A program made the position numbers and the translations under genes. Positions 1 to 6,102 of a stretch of 15,775 nucleotides of DNA are shown here, in pieces; within the stretch, counting starts at the first letter, position 1, and every line of letters begins with the position of its first letter. The notes beneath the pieces were generated by a model that saw nothing but the letters and a program-made list of their open reading frames with translations, did not search any database and had not been told where the DNA came from. The stretch covers positions 1 to 15,775 of the forward strand of contig CALJSD010000197.1 of NCBI GenBank assembly GCA_937976325.1. The letters run 5' to 3'. Origin of the DNA: an uncultured Carnobacterium sp. GTDB lineage: Bacteria > Bacillota > Bacilli > Lactobacillales > Aerococcaceae.

Positions 1-87
1 TTGTTGTACTTGTTGTTGTTCGTTTCCACATCCTGCAATGAACAGTAAAGAGAAGAGGGAAACCATCCATAAAGTAAATTTTTTCAT
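1..87 (-). CDS. Lipoprotein N-terminus (B-type paralogue), runs off the left edge
   Basis: Only the first 29 codons are in the window. They give a classical lipoprotein signal peptide: MKK, a hydrophobic stretch, then the lipobox FIAGC with the lipidated Cys at residue 20, followed by a Gln-rich start of the mature protein. The start ATG (85-87) has a GGAG at 96-99, 8 nt upstream. The gene follows the 220-aa lipoprotein gene (766-104) by 16 bp and is probably co-transcribed with it. The signal peptide (MKKFTLWMVSLFSLLFIAGC) closely resembles that of the lipoprotein at 3471-2785, which occupies the same second place behind the paralogue of the 220-aa gene. I infer it is the B partner of a duplicated A-B cassette. 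The mature part is outside the window, so function is unknown. Confidence 0.85.
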   Translation of the reverse strand, partial: MKKFTLWMVSLFSLLFIAGCGNEQQQVQQ

Positions 88-103
88 GTTTGCCACTCCT
101 TTC

Positions 104-766
104 TTATTGTCCGCCTAATCGATTGAAACGAATACGCATTTCTCGAGGATAGCCTTCTTGAAGATCGCCTTCAATAAAGAGCGTCATTTGATTGCCATCC
201 ACTGTGTAGTTATACGTAATAGGTTTCAATGGATCATTGCCAATCCCCATAACAAGTGCCTTTAAGAAAGTCGGTGTTTCAGGGAAGGTGATCGTATGTT
301 TTTCCTTGTCGATTTCACCTTTTAAAGAGTAGTCATAGGCCAAGTTCGCATCGTCTATTGTAACCTGTGCGTGCTGATATTTCTTGACTGCCTCTTTAAA
401 CTCATCAAATTTATTTTTTACATAGGTATCCATATCAGGAGATTTCAGTTGGAGGCCCTTGTATTGATCTTCATAAATTTTTTTCGCGCTAAGATGGTAT
501 TTCAATTCGACCGTGTTGTCATTAATATCGAGTGTCATTTTTACGTCATTGAAGTCTTCTACCGCATATGCGGAAACAAATTTATTTAAATTCATGGCCA
601 AGAGAATTTTCTGAATCGTTAATGGTTGTTCTGTCCATTCCCATGATTCCTGTGGGGATGTGTTTTGTGCTTTAGGTTCAGGCGTTTGGCTTTGGCAACC
701 TGCAACGAAGAGCAGAGTAGCGCACGCCAAGAATCCTAAAAGTATCTTCTTTGTCTTGCAAAACAT
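104..766 (-). CDS. Lipoprotein of a local paralogous family (A-type copy 1)
   Basis: 220-aa predicted lipoprotein; I do not recognise the family. The signal peptide ends in the lipobox FVAGC with Cys24, so the mature protein should be anchored outside the membrane. After a short Pro/Gln/Ser-rich linker comes one domain (about residues 40-217) with a WEWTEQ start, a beta-type segment (VELKYHLS), a charged helical middle (about 95-135), the segment TITFPETPTFL, and a C-terminal YNYTVDG...MTL...MRIRF pattern. It is paralogous over its whole length to the gene at 4161-3484, about half the residues being identical by eye. The start ATG has a GGAGG (774-778) 7 nt upstream. It lies first in a pair with the lipoprotein gene at 87-<1. 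The repeated 'G-W', 'TItFp' and 'YnYtvdG' elements suggest a beta-rich ligand- or wall-binding fold, but this is inference. Confidence 0.88.
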   Translation of the reverse strand: MFCKTKKILLGFLACATLLFVAGCQSQTPEPKAQNTSPQESWEWTEQPLTIQKILLAMNLNKFVSAYAVEDFNDVKMTLDINDNTVELKYHLSAKKIYEDQYKGLQLKSPDMDTYVKNKFDEFKEAVKKYQHAQVTIDDANLAYDYSLKGEIDKEKHTITFPETPTFLKALVMGIGNDPLKPITYNYTVDGNQMTLFIEGDLQEGYPREMRIRFNRLGGQ

Positions 767-817
767 AGAGTTACCTCCTAAAAGTTGTTACTTACATTTT
801 AACATTAACTGGAATGA

Positions 818-833
818 TTATAAAGTGAAACTT
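818..833 (-). promoter_or_regulatory. Promoter -10 region of A-type lipoprotein copy 1
   Basis: On the minus strand a perfect TATAAT (complement of 818-823) lies about 50 nt before the start codon. I see no good -35 at the normal spacing. The sequence around it, with CGCTCAAA on its upstream side (834-840), is almost the same as that in front of the paralogue at 4161. The promoter was therefore probably duplicated with the gene. Confidence 0.55.
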
Positions 834-981
834 TGAGCGAAATTATTTGAACGGTGGGCATAATGAAAAGAGGAAAATTCTTCAGCACAAATAGGCAGTA
901 TTTGAGATTCTTAAGAAGAGTTGTGTAAGGAAGAATTCTTTAAGTCTATTAAAATACGAAGAACCTTTGGGTAATAGGAAT

Positions 982-1034
982 GGGAGTAAGACAGAAGAAA
1001 CAGTGCTTTTCTGTTTCTTCGTAGTCTTACCCCC
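982..1034. repeat. Strong internal hairpin 1 of the nested element
   Basis: GAAGAAACAG (994-1003) pairs perfectly with CTGTTTCTTC (1011-1020) across a 7-base loop. GTAAGAC (986-992) pairs with GTCTTAC (1024-1030), and a GGG/CCC clamp closes the base. There is no T-run behind it on either strand, so it is not a canonical terminator. Confidence 0.75.
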
Positions 1035-1040
1035 GCAAGG

Positions 1041-1089
1041 ACAAATAGGATTGACCAAACTACTTGATAGTGAAGGTCAATCCATTTGT
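1041..1089. repeat. Strong internal hairpin 2 of the nested element
   Basis: GGATTGACC (1048-1056) pairs perfectly with GGTCAATCC (1075-1083), and ACAAAT (1041-1046) with ATTTGT (1084-1089), leaving one bulged A. The loop is 18 bases. Confidence 0.75.
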
Positions 1090-1163
1090 CTACTGCGTCC
1101 ATATTGTTTAAGTTCATAATATGAGAATTGTAAACCAAAGGTTCTAAAGTATTTTAATAGAAA

Positions 1164-2477
1164 CTAGTTTTGAACTTTCTTAAACTTCAATTCATAGTAA
1201 ATATTAAATCTTTGGCCAGTGTCATGTCTTTCATAGGTAAGGGTTAAAATATCGCCGTCTATTGTGTAGTTATAAGTTGTATCCAAAATTGCTATAGAAA
1301 AGTTTGAAAAAATGACAAGATCCGAAATAGCCATTGGATTATCGAAAGTAATTGTATTTCTGTCTGTATTAACTATTCCATCTGGGATTACAGTATGGAC
1401 AGTGTAGTTTGCCTCATCAATATCAATTTTAGAATATTTACTCGCACTTAAATTTGTTTTAATCATACTATTAAAATAGTACATACGTATGTACTCTTCT
1501 TTTGGCTCTAGTTTTATTTTAGCATTTTTTTTATGATATTCGTAGATGCTATTATAGGCGTCTGTTAGATTAACCGAACCCTCATAAGTAGCCTTATTTC
1601 CAGAAATTGTTATTGTTGGCTTTAAATTTTTTAACGTATTCCAGTAAACTTGTAGAAGCAGTTTTCTTTCATATTGAGAATGAAGACGATAGGAAAGCCC
1701 ACGTAAGAAGGCGTCACCAGAATTTATAAGTTCCCATTTTCCGTCTAAAGAAGCTGTCTGTTTTGTAGTTGTTGCTGACGTATTATTTTCTGAACCAGTG
1801 ACACGTTCGAATCTTAATTCGGCATGAACGGGTTGCTGAGTTTCAGAATCAGTACCATCCAAGGAAACGAGAAGAAGATTATCTTTCAATTCATATTTAT
1901 ATGTAATTGGGTCATATGTCTCCGTCAATGTCATAGGAAAGCTCATGTTAAAGTTTAACGGCTCTTGGAAGGACATCGTTTTATCTGTATCATTTATGGT
2001 TCCAGGAGCATAGAAACTAAAGGCGCCCGTTGTCACATCCAATGTGGCTTTATTTGTCTTGTATTTATCTGCCAATTCTTTCGTACGTTTAAATAGGTTT
2101 GTTTTGAAAACTTCAGCAGAATCTTTTTTATTAGTTCCTTTATAAAGATTGTTTGAGAAATTATTTAAGTCAGTAGAGTAGCTGACCTCAACCTTGTCAC
2201 CGTTTACCTTCAAACGCATGTCTAAGTCGTCAAAAATTGTTAAAAAGTATCCGAATTGTACTTCATCTATTTCGAATAAAGAGTAAATAGATTGGATTGA
2301 ATTACGAATGTCCGTTAGTTTCCATTCACCCTCAATATCGTTTACTTTCTTCGGTACTTCTGTTGTAGCAGCAGGTGAACTTTCAGAGTTGTTTGAGCCC
2401 TGAGAGCATCCAGCAATGACCAAAACTGAGAAGAAAGTAAGTAGAGCAAGGATGATTTTTTTACTATGTCTAAACAT
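1164..2477 (-). CDS. Two-domain lipoprotein of the local paralogous family
   Basis: 437-aa predicted lipoprotein of unrecognised family. The signal peptide has the lipobox VIAGC with Cys24, followed by a Ser/Thr-rich linker. The mature protein contains the family domain twice. Domain 1 (about residues 47-230) opens with EGEWKLTD and closes with YKYELKDNLLLVSLDG then ELRFERV. Domain 2 (about 245-437) opens with DGKWELIN and closes with YNYTIDGDILTLTYE then ELKFKKVQN. Both also carry the 'D...tItF..P' step (MSFQEPLNF, ITFDNPMAI). A Thr/Ser linker joins them. The domain 2 end resembles the lipoprotein at 3471-2785 (MKFKKVQK), so this gene probably arose by domain duplication or fusion within the cluster. 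The start ATG has GGAGG at 2485-2489 and its own strong promoter. The nested palindromic element follows directly behind the stop codon. Function unknown. Confidence 0.88.
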   Translation of the reverse strand: MFRHSKKIILALLTFFSVLVIAGCSQGSNNSESSPAATTEVPKKVNDIEGEWKLTDIRNSIQSIYSLFEIDEVQFGYFLTIFDDLDMRLKVNGDKVEVSYSTDLNNFSNNLYKGTNKKDSAEVFKTNLFKRTKELADKYKTNKATLDVTTGAFSFYAPGTINDTDKTMSFQEPLNFNMSFPMTLTETYDPITYKYELKDNLLLVSLDGTDSETQQPVHAELRFERVTGSENNTSATTTKQTASLDGKWELINSGDAFLRGLSYRLHSQYERKLLLQVYWNTLKNLKPTITISGNKATYEGSVNLTDAYNSIYEYHKKNAKIKLEPKEEYIRMYYFNSMIKTNLSASKYSKIDIDEANYTVHTVIPDGIVNTDRNTITFDNPMAISDLVIFSNFSIAILDTTYNYTIDGDILTLTYERHDTGQRFNIYYELKFKKVQN

Positions 2478-2516
2478 TGTTAGACCTCCTTAATAGAGTG
2501 ATTCTAATATAATTAA

Positions 2517-2545
2517 ATTATAGCGTTTACAATTTTTGTTTGCAA
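2517..2545 (-). promoter_or_regulatory. Promoter of the two-domain lipoprotein gene
   Basis: Read on the minus strand: TTGCAA (2545-2540), 17-bp spacer, then perfect TATAAT (2522-2517), about 40 nt before the start codon at 2477. This is a good sigma-A-type promoter and shows the gene is a separate transcription unit. Confidence 0.7.
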
Positions 2546-2682
2546 CGGGTTTCACGAAAATTACAACCTTGCCTCGTAATTTCAATGATTATTCAAAATG
2601 AAAAGAACAAAAACTTTATTTGGCGGCTTCACTTACCGTTTGAGCTTCTCAAGGCCTTTTATGTGTAAAATAGCCTTCTTCA

Positions 2683-2720
2683 TCTATTAAAATACGAAGG
2701 TTCTAGAGTATTTTAATAGA
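2683..2720. repeat. 38-bp 'ends only' copy of the nested element
   Basis: The perfect 13-bp arms TCTATTAAAATAC and GTATTTTAATAGA flank a 12-base centre. The left part continues GAAG as in the left end of the 945-1161 element. The right part (GGTTCTAGAGTATTTTAATA) matches that element's right end with one difference. The 38 bases are therefore the two element ends joined with the interior gone, which suggests an internal deletion or a minimal relic. Confidence 0.7.
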
Positions 2721-2748
2721 GCACTTAATAAGTAAATTAATTTCATAC

Positions 2749-2776
2749 AAAAACCCCTTGAGAAAATCTCAAAGGG
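2749..2776 (-). terminator. Rho-independent terminator of the A2-B2 lipoprotein pair
   Basis: On the minus strand CCCCTTTGAGA pairs with TCTCAAGGGG across a short loop and is followed by TTTTT (2753-2749). It lies 9 bp behind the stop codon of the 228-aa lipoprotein gene. Confidence 0.85.
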
Positions 2777-2784
2777 GCAGTGAA

Positions 2785-3471
2785 TTATTTTTGCACTTTC
2801 TTGAATTTCATCGGATAAACCAAATGGATTCCATTTTCTTTATAGACCTTCTCAGCAGTCATCGTAAGAATATCGCCATTGATCTCATAATGATACGTAA
2901 TTGGGACTTCTGTTGAAGAAATATAAAGTGGAAGAATACCAAATAGATTTGGAACATCCGGGAAGACAATCGTTTTTGCGTTTGTATCTAAGACACCGCC
3001 TTCTTGTTTCCCTTTATAGATATAAGTTTCGTCGTTATAAGTACCAGATAAGTCTTCCGATTTTTTAATATTTTTTTGAGCATTTGCAGCAAGAACTCTA
3101 GCAGCTTCTACCTTGTCTTTAGCGATATCTGGATGTGCTTCAGCAAAGAACTCGAAGTATTTATTCATATCGGCCGTGTACGTAAGAGTCACCTTTGTTC
3201 CCTCGATGGTTAAAGTTGGAGAGACATCTTCGAAAGCCTCTGTTACTTTCAATCGGGTATACGCGTCCTTGTAAGTATATAAAAATGTACGTTCTAATGT
3301 ATCTCTAAAGTCGATCGCTTGCCATTCACCTTCAAGGGCGACTGGAGCAGGGGCTTCTGTTGTTGTTTCAGCAGTCGTTTGTTCTGGCTTTTGTTCAGCA
3401 CAACCTGCGACGAATAGAAGAGTAAGAAGCGACATTGTCCATAGCGAAATTTTTTTCATCATTTTCATCAT
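2785..3471 (-). CDS. Lipoprotein of the local paralogous family (B-type copy 2)
   Basis: 228-aa predicted lipoprotein of unrecognised family. The lipobox FVAGC places the lipidated Cys at residue 24, followed by a Thr/Glu-rich linker (TTAETTTEAPAP). One family domain follows (about residues 48-228): EGEWQAID start, a SPTLTIEGTKVTLTY strand region, a charged helical middle (about 115-150), TIVFPDVPNLF, and YHYEINGDILTM ... MKFKKVQK at the end. ATG codons occur at residues 1, 2, 4 and 5. The first is kept because GGAG (3478-3481) stands 6 nt upstream; starting at residue 5 would leave a 20-residue signal peptide like that of the gene at 87-<1. The ribosome binding site touches the stop codon of the preceding lipoprotein gene (12-bp gap), so the two are probably translationally coupled. 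A good terminator follows. Confidence 0.88.
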   Translation of the reverse strand: MMKMMKKISLWTMSLLTLLFVAGCAEQKPEQTTAETTTEAPAPVALEGEWQAIDFRDTLERTFLYTYKDAYTRLKVTEAFEDVSPTLTIEGTKVTLTYTADMNKYFEFFAEAHPDIAKDKVEAARVLAANAQKNIKKSEDLSGTYNDETYIYKGKQEGGVLDTNAKTIVFPDVPNLFGILPLYISSTEVPITYHYEINGDILTMTAEKVYKENGIHLVYPMKFKKVQK

Positions 3472-3483
3472 TCATCACTCCTT

Positions 3484-4161
3484 CTATTTGTTATCTTCTG
3501 TGTAGTTGAAACGAAGACGCATCACAAGTTTCAATCCTTTATCATTTTTGCCCTCAGCAGAAAGTGTCATTTGTTTTCCCTCCACTGTATAGTTATACGT
3601 GATGGCCTCTAATGGGTTTGTATTAGGTCCTAAGATAATTTTGCTTAGGAATGTTGGAGTTTCTGGGAAAGTAATCGTATGATTATCCGGATCAATGCTT
3701 CCTGTTAGCGTATAGTCGTAAGCGTAGTTTGCTTCATCGACTGTGATTTTTGTATGCTGAAGTGTAGCTACATAGGTTTTAAAGTCTTCTGTTTTCTGTT
3801 GTACGTATGTTTTGAAATCAGGAGTCTTCAGACCTAGGCCTTTATATTGATCTTCATAAATGCGCAGATAATCAAAACGATACTTCAATTCAACCGTTTT
3901 GTCTTTAATTGTCATCGTCATTTTTACAATATCTAAGTCATCCAACATATATGCTGCAGCGCGGGGCTCGAGATTCGTTGCAAGGAAAACCTTTTGCAAC
4001 GCCGATTGTTGTTCGGTCCATAACCACGTTCCTTGTTGGTCTTTAGTTAAATCTTGTGGAGCTTTAGGTCCTTGTTGTGTAGATGCCTGACAGCCTGCGA
4101 TAAGCAGTAGGCTGGCAATCGCCAACAATCCTAACATCATCTTCTTAATCTTATAAAACAT
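3484..4161 (-). CDS. Lipoprotein of the local paralogous family (A-type copy 2)
   Basis: 225-aa predicted lipoprotein, full-length paralogue of the gene at 766-104. The lipobox LIAGC has Cys24. The mature domain (about residues 44-222) shows the same landmarks: WLWTEQ, VKMTM, VELKYR, IYEDQYKGLGLKTPDF, a helical middle, ANYAYDY, HTITFPETPTFL and ITYNYTVEGKQMTL. The start ATG has CCTCC (4169-4173, GGAGG on the coding strand) 7 nt upstream. It is the first gene of a pair with the 228-aa lipoprotein, the same order as the 766-104 / 87-<1 pair. Its upstream region also matches that of the 766 copy, so gene and promoter seem to have been duplicated together. Unknown function; an extracellular membrane-anchored binding role is only a guess. 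Confidence 0.88.
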   Translation of the reverse strand: MFYKIKKMMLGLLAIASLLLIAGCQASTQQGPKAPQDLTKDQQGTWLWTEQQSALQKVFLATNLEPRAAAYMLDDLDIVKMTMTIKDKTVELKYRFDYLRIYEDQYKGLGLKTPDFKTYVQQKTEDFKTYVATLQHTKITVDEANYAYDYTLTGSIDPDNHTITFPETPTFLSKIILGPNTNPLEAITYNYTVEGKQMTLSAEGKNDKGLKLVMRLRFNYTEDNK

Positions 4162-4211
4162 AAACGTGCCTCCTAAAGTTGGTTGTCTTTATTTTATCAT
4201 TAAGTGGAATA

Positions 4212-4234
4212 ATTATAAAGTGAAATTTTGAGCG
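4212..4234 (-). promoter_or_regulatory. Promoter -10 region of A-type lipoprotein copy 2
   Basis: A perfect TATAAT on the minus strand (4217-4212) with TTTCACT in front and CGCTCAAAA further upstream (4226-4234). The layout copies the region at 818-840 almost base for base. No good -35 hexamer is seen in either copy, so the conserved CGCTCAAA block may instead be an activator site. Confidence 0.55.
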
Positions 4235-4264
4235 AGAGATATTGAAGAAGTAGTGAACGTATAA

Positions 4265-4297
4265 AAAAAGAAAGGTTGGCAACGAGTGCCAACCTTT
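4265..4297 (-). terminator. Terminator of the amidase gene
   Basis: The arms AAAGGTTGGCA (4271-4281) and TGCCAACCTTT (4287-4297) form an 11-bp perfect stem with a 5-base loop. On the minus strand the hairpin is followed by a C and a long T-run (4269-4263). It lies about 15 bp behind the amidase stop codon. Confidence 0.88.
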
Positions 4298-4311
4298 TAC
4301 TTTAAAGTTAT

Positions 4312-5964
4312 TTATTTAGCTGTTTTATAGAAGTTGCGAAGACCAGTAACAATCCCTTCAACGAGTTTGTTTTGGTATTTATCATCGCTAATCTTCTTGT
4401 ATTCAGGACTGTCCATGTACCCAAGTTCTAATAGAACGGCAGGTTTTGCCGTTTCACGAAGTACAGCATAGTTTGAACCATGAACACCACGGTCGTTAGC
4501 TCCAGCCACTGACACAATTGAGTTATGAATGTTGTCGGCTAGACGTTTGCTTTCGCTGAGACGAGTAGGGTTGTCATGCGCCACTTTATTAATACGAGGC
4601 TTAATGTCTTCGTCTGGTTCGTAGATGTATGTTTCTACACCGCTACGGTTTGCCCCAGGAACGCCTGTTGCGTTGAAGTGGATACTGATAAATACATCCG
4701 CATCCGTCTTGTTCACCATTTCAGAACGTTCAGTAACGTAGTCCACATACACATCTGAGTCGCGAGACGTTAAAACAGTGTAGCCAAGTTTTTCAAGTTC
4801 GCTACGGAGTTTACGGTAAATAGTCATGTTTAAATCTTTCTCGCGAAGTCCGTTGTATACCGCACCTGGGTCGCGTCCGCCATGACCTGGGTCTAGGAAG
4901 ACCACGTTTTTGTATTCACCATAAGTCACTGGTTCTGGAATTTCTGCAATCCATAATCCATTGTCTTGGAAGGCGTGTTTTTTGCCGTCGATAGTAACGA
5001 TGTTTCGAGCATAAACGCCGTCAGCTTGAAGATAGAATTTACCACCGTAGTTCGGATCGTAAATCCATTCGTTTTCGGCCATCATTCCGTCAGCCTTCAC
5101 GTAGTAAGAACCAATCCATTTATTTGTATCGAGTTCTCCATACTTACGGAAGTGGTACCATTTGCCTTTAATTTGAAGCCATTGATTTTTAACATAGGCT
5201 CCATCTTCTTTTAAATAGTACGTCGCTTTGTAATTTGGATCGTAAATGAATTCGCTTTGGGCCATATAGCCGCCAGCCTTCAAGTAGTAGTTGCCTTTCC
5301 ACTCGCGGCTTGCGTAAACACCACCTGGCTTAATATAGAACCAGCTATTGTAGTTTCTGTCGAAAACCCATTCGTTATCTGCCATCGCACCGCTATCTTT
5401 TAAGAAATAGCTGCCGCTCCATTCGTGAGAGTACATTGAGCCATCGTTATGGAATGCGTACCAAACGCCACCGATTTTCTTCCAATCGCCACGGAATACT
5501 TTTCCGCCAGACTCAGCATAGTACCATTTAACACCTTGGTAGCTCCAACCTGGACTAACGAGCATTCCTTCGATGTCCACAAGATAGCCATCCGGAGTAA
5601 CGGTTGACTTGAACATCTTTCCGTCAGCGCCAAAGTAATACCAGCGTCCGCCGTGCCATTTCCACGTATTCGTGATTGGCTTACTGTCCACTTGATAGTA
5701 TGTTTCGCCGTCTGCTTTGTAAAGACCAGTGTATTTTGGTTCTTCACCTGGCTTATACACATGAATATCGACGTCGTTTTTAGAATCTTTCGGAAGAGAA
5801 GCTTCTGAAGTCGTTGTCGCTTCTGTCGTTGCTTGAACCGTTGTGACTTCCGCAGTCGTCGGTTGAACGGTCGTTTCAGTTTGAGTCGTCTCTGCAGCAA
5901 CCGCATGTGCCGAAAGGGCGAGTAGGGCAGCTGTTAAGAGCGTGACTTTTCCTGTATGTTTCAT
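4312..5964 (-). CDS. Secreted N-acetylmuramoyl-L-alanine amidase (Amidase_3) with cell-wall-binding repeats
   Basis: Peptidoglycan hydrolase of 550 aa that should cut the bond between muramic acid and the stem peptide. It has a Sec signal peptide (cleavage near AVAA, residue 24), a Thr-rich linker (25-55), cell-wall-binding repeats (about 78-350), then an Amidase_3 catalytic domain (351-550). Zinc and catalytic residues are visible: His361 in DPGHGG, Glu375 in GLREKDLN, His429 in SIHFNA and Glu513 in LLELGYMDS. The frame is open 36 codons further upstream. I chose the ATG at 5962-5964 because GGAGG (5970-5974) stands just before it and the signal peptide starts there. There is no LPXTG or membrane anchor, so wall attachment should depend on the repeats. 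The N-terminal two thirds is nearly the same as in the GH25 enzyme encoded upstream. Likely role: cell separation, wall turnover or autolysis. Confidence 0.93.
   Translation of the reverse strand: MKHTGKVTLLTAALLALSAHAVAAETTQTETTVQPTTAEVTTVQATTEATTTSEASLPKDSKNDVDIHVYKPGEEPKYTGLYKADGETYYQVDSKPITNTWKWHGGRWYYFGADGKMFKSTVTPDGYLVDIEGMLVSPGWSYQGVKWYYAESGGKVFRGDWKKIGGVWYAFHNDGSMYSHEWSGSYFLKDSGAMADNEWVFDRNYNSWFYIKPGGVYASREWKGNYYLKAGGYMAQSEFIYDPNYKATYYLKEDGAYVKNQWLQIKGKWYHFRKYGELDTNKWIGSYYVKADGMMAENEWIYDPNYGGKFYLQADGVYARNIVTIDGKKHAFQDNGLWIAEIPEPVTYGEYKNVVFLDPGHGGRDPGAVYNGLREKDLNMTIYRKLRSELEKLGYTVLTSRDSDVYVDYVTERSEMVNKTDADVFISIHFNATGVPGANRSGVETYIYEPDEDIKPRINKVAHDNPTRLSESKRLADNIHNSIVSVAGANDRGVHGSNYAVLRETAKPAVLLELGYMDSPEYKKISDDKYQNKLVEGIVTGLRNFYKTAK
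4915..5733 (-). repeat. Cell-wall-binding repeat region of the amidase
   Basis: Tandem aromatic/Gly repeats of about 20 residues of the CW_binding_1 (choline-binding) type, such as GGRWYYFGADGKM, GVWYAFHNDGSM and SGSYFLKDSGAMADNEWV. They include the longer streptococcal-like form with an inserted NYNSWFYIKPGG. In streptococci such modules bind phosphocholine on teichoic acids; whether this organism has choline is not visible here. Confidence 0.85.
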
Positions 5965-5996
5965 AAAAACCTCCTTGTAACAATTTATCCTTTCCC

Positions 5997-6025
5997 AGTG
6001 TACCAAAAACGAATGAAAGACACAA
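5997..6025 (-). promoter_or_regulatory. Candidate promoter of the amidase gene
   Basis: On the minus strand TTGTGT (6025-6020), 17-bp spacer, then TACACT (6002-5997), about 33 nt before the start codon. It lies after the GH25 terminator, so the amidase is transcribed independently. Confidence 0.5.
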
Positions 6026-6057
6026 TTACCTAAAACAAATTTCATACTTTCTCCGAA

Positions 6058-6086
6058 AATAAAAAGCCTCATTCGATGAATGAGAC
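6058..6086 (-). terminator. Terminator of the GH25 muramidase gene
   Basis: On the minus strand GTCTCATTC / GAATGAGGC (6086-6078 and 6074-6066) form a stem with a 3-base loop, followed by TTTTTATTTT. It lies about 17 bp behind the GH25 stop codon. Confidence 0.85.
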
Positions 6087-6102
6087 TTTCTAAAAATCAT
6101 GA

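Larger units (their letters stand above)
945..1161. mobile_element. Nested inverted-repeat element (MITE-like), 217 bp
   Basis: The ends are near-perfect terminal inverted repeats: 945-970 begins TCTATTAAAATAC and continues through GAACCTTTGG, and 1135-1161 is its reverse complement apart from a 3-4 base difference. Inside lie two strong hairpins, 982-1003/1011-1034 (10 perfect pairs next to the loop, then 7 more) and 1041-1056/1075-1089 (9 perfect pairs plus 6). No transposase is encoded. The only ORF is a 75-codon minus-strand frame without a ribosome binding site. The right end stops 2 bp from the stop codon of the 437-aa lipoprotein gene. The same ends occur back to back at 2683-2720. I see no clear target-site duplication. 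It could be a MITE, or a structured RNA element transcribed behind the lipoprotein gene. Confidence 0.65.

Noticed and set aside
2683..2720. 38-bp palindrome as a plain terminator
   Set aside because: It lacks a T-run on either strand, the gene before it (3471-2785) already has a strong terminator at 2749-2776, and its sequence matches the ends of the 945-1161 element.
5400..5906. 168-codon frame overlapping the amidase on the same strand
   Set aside because: It is a shifted reading of the amidase gene; Arg/Lys/Gln-rich nonsense in its first half and no start signal.
5965..6072. 36 extra N-terminal codons for the amidase, starting at 6072
   Set aside because: They would place a cysteine-containing, non-signal sequence ahead of a clear signal peptide, run through the candidate promoter, and ignore the GGAGG directly before 5964.
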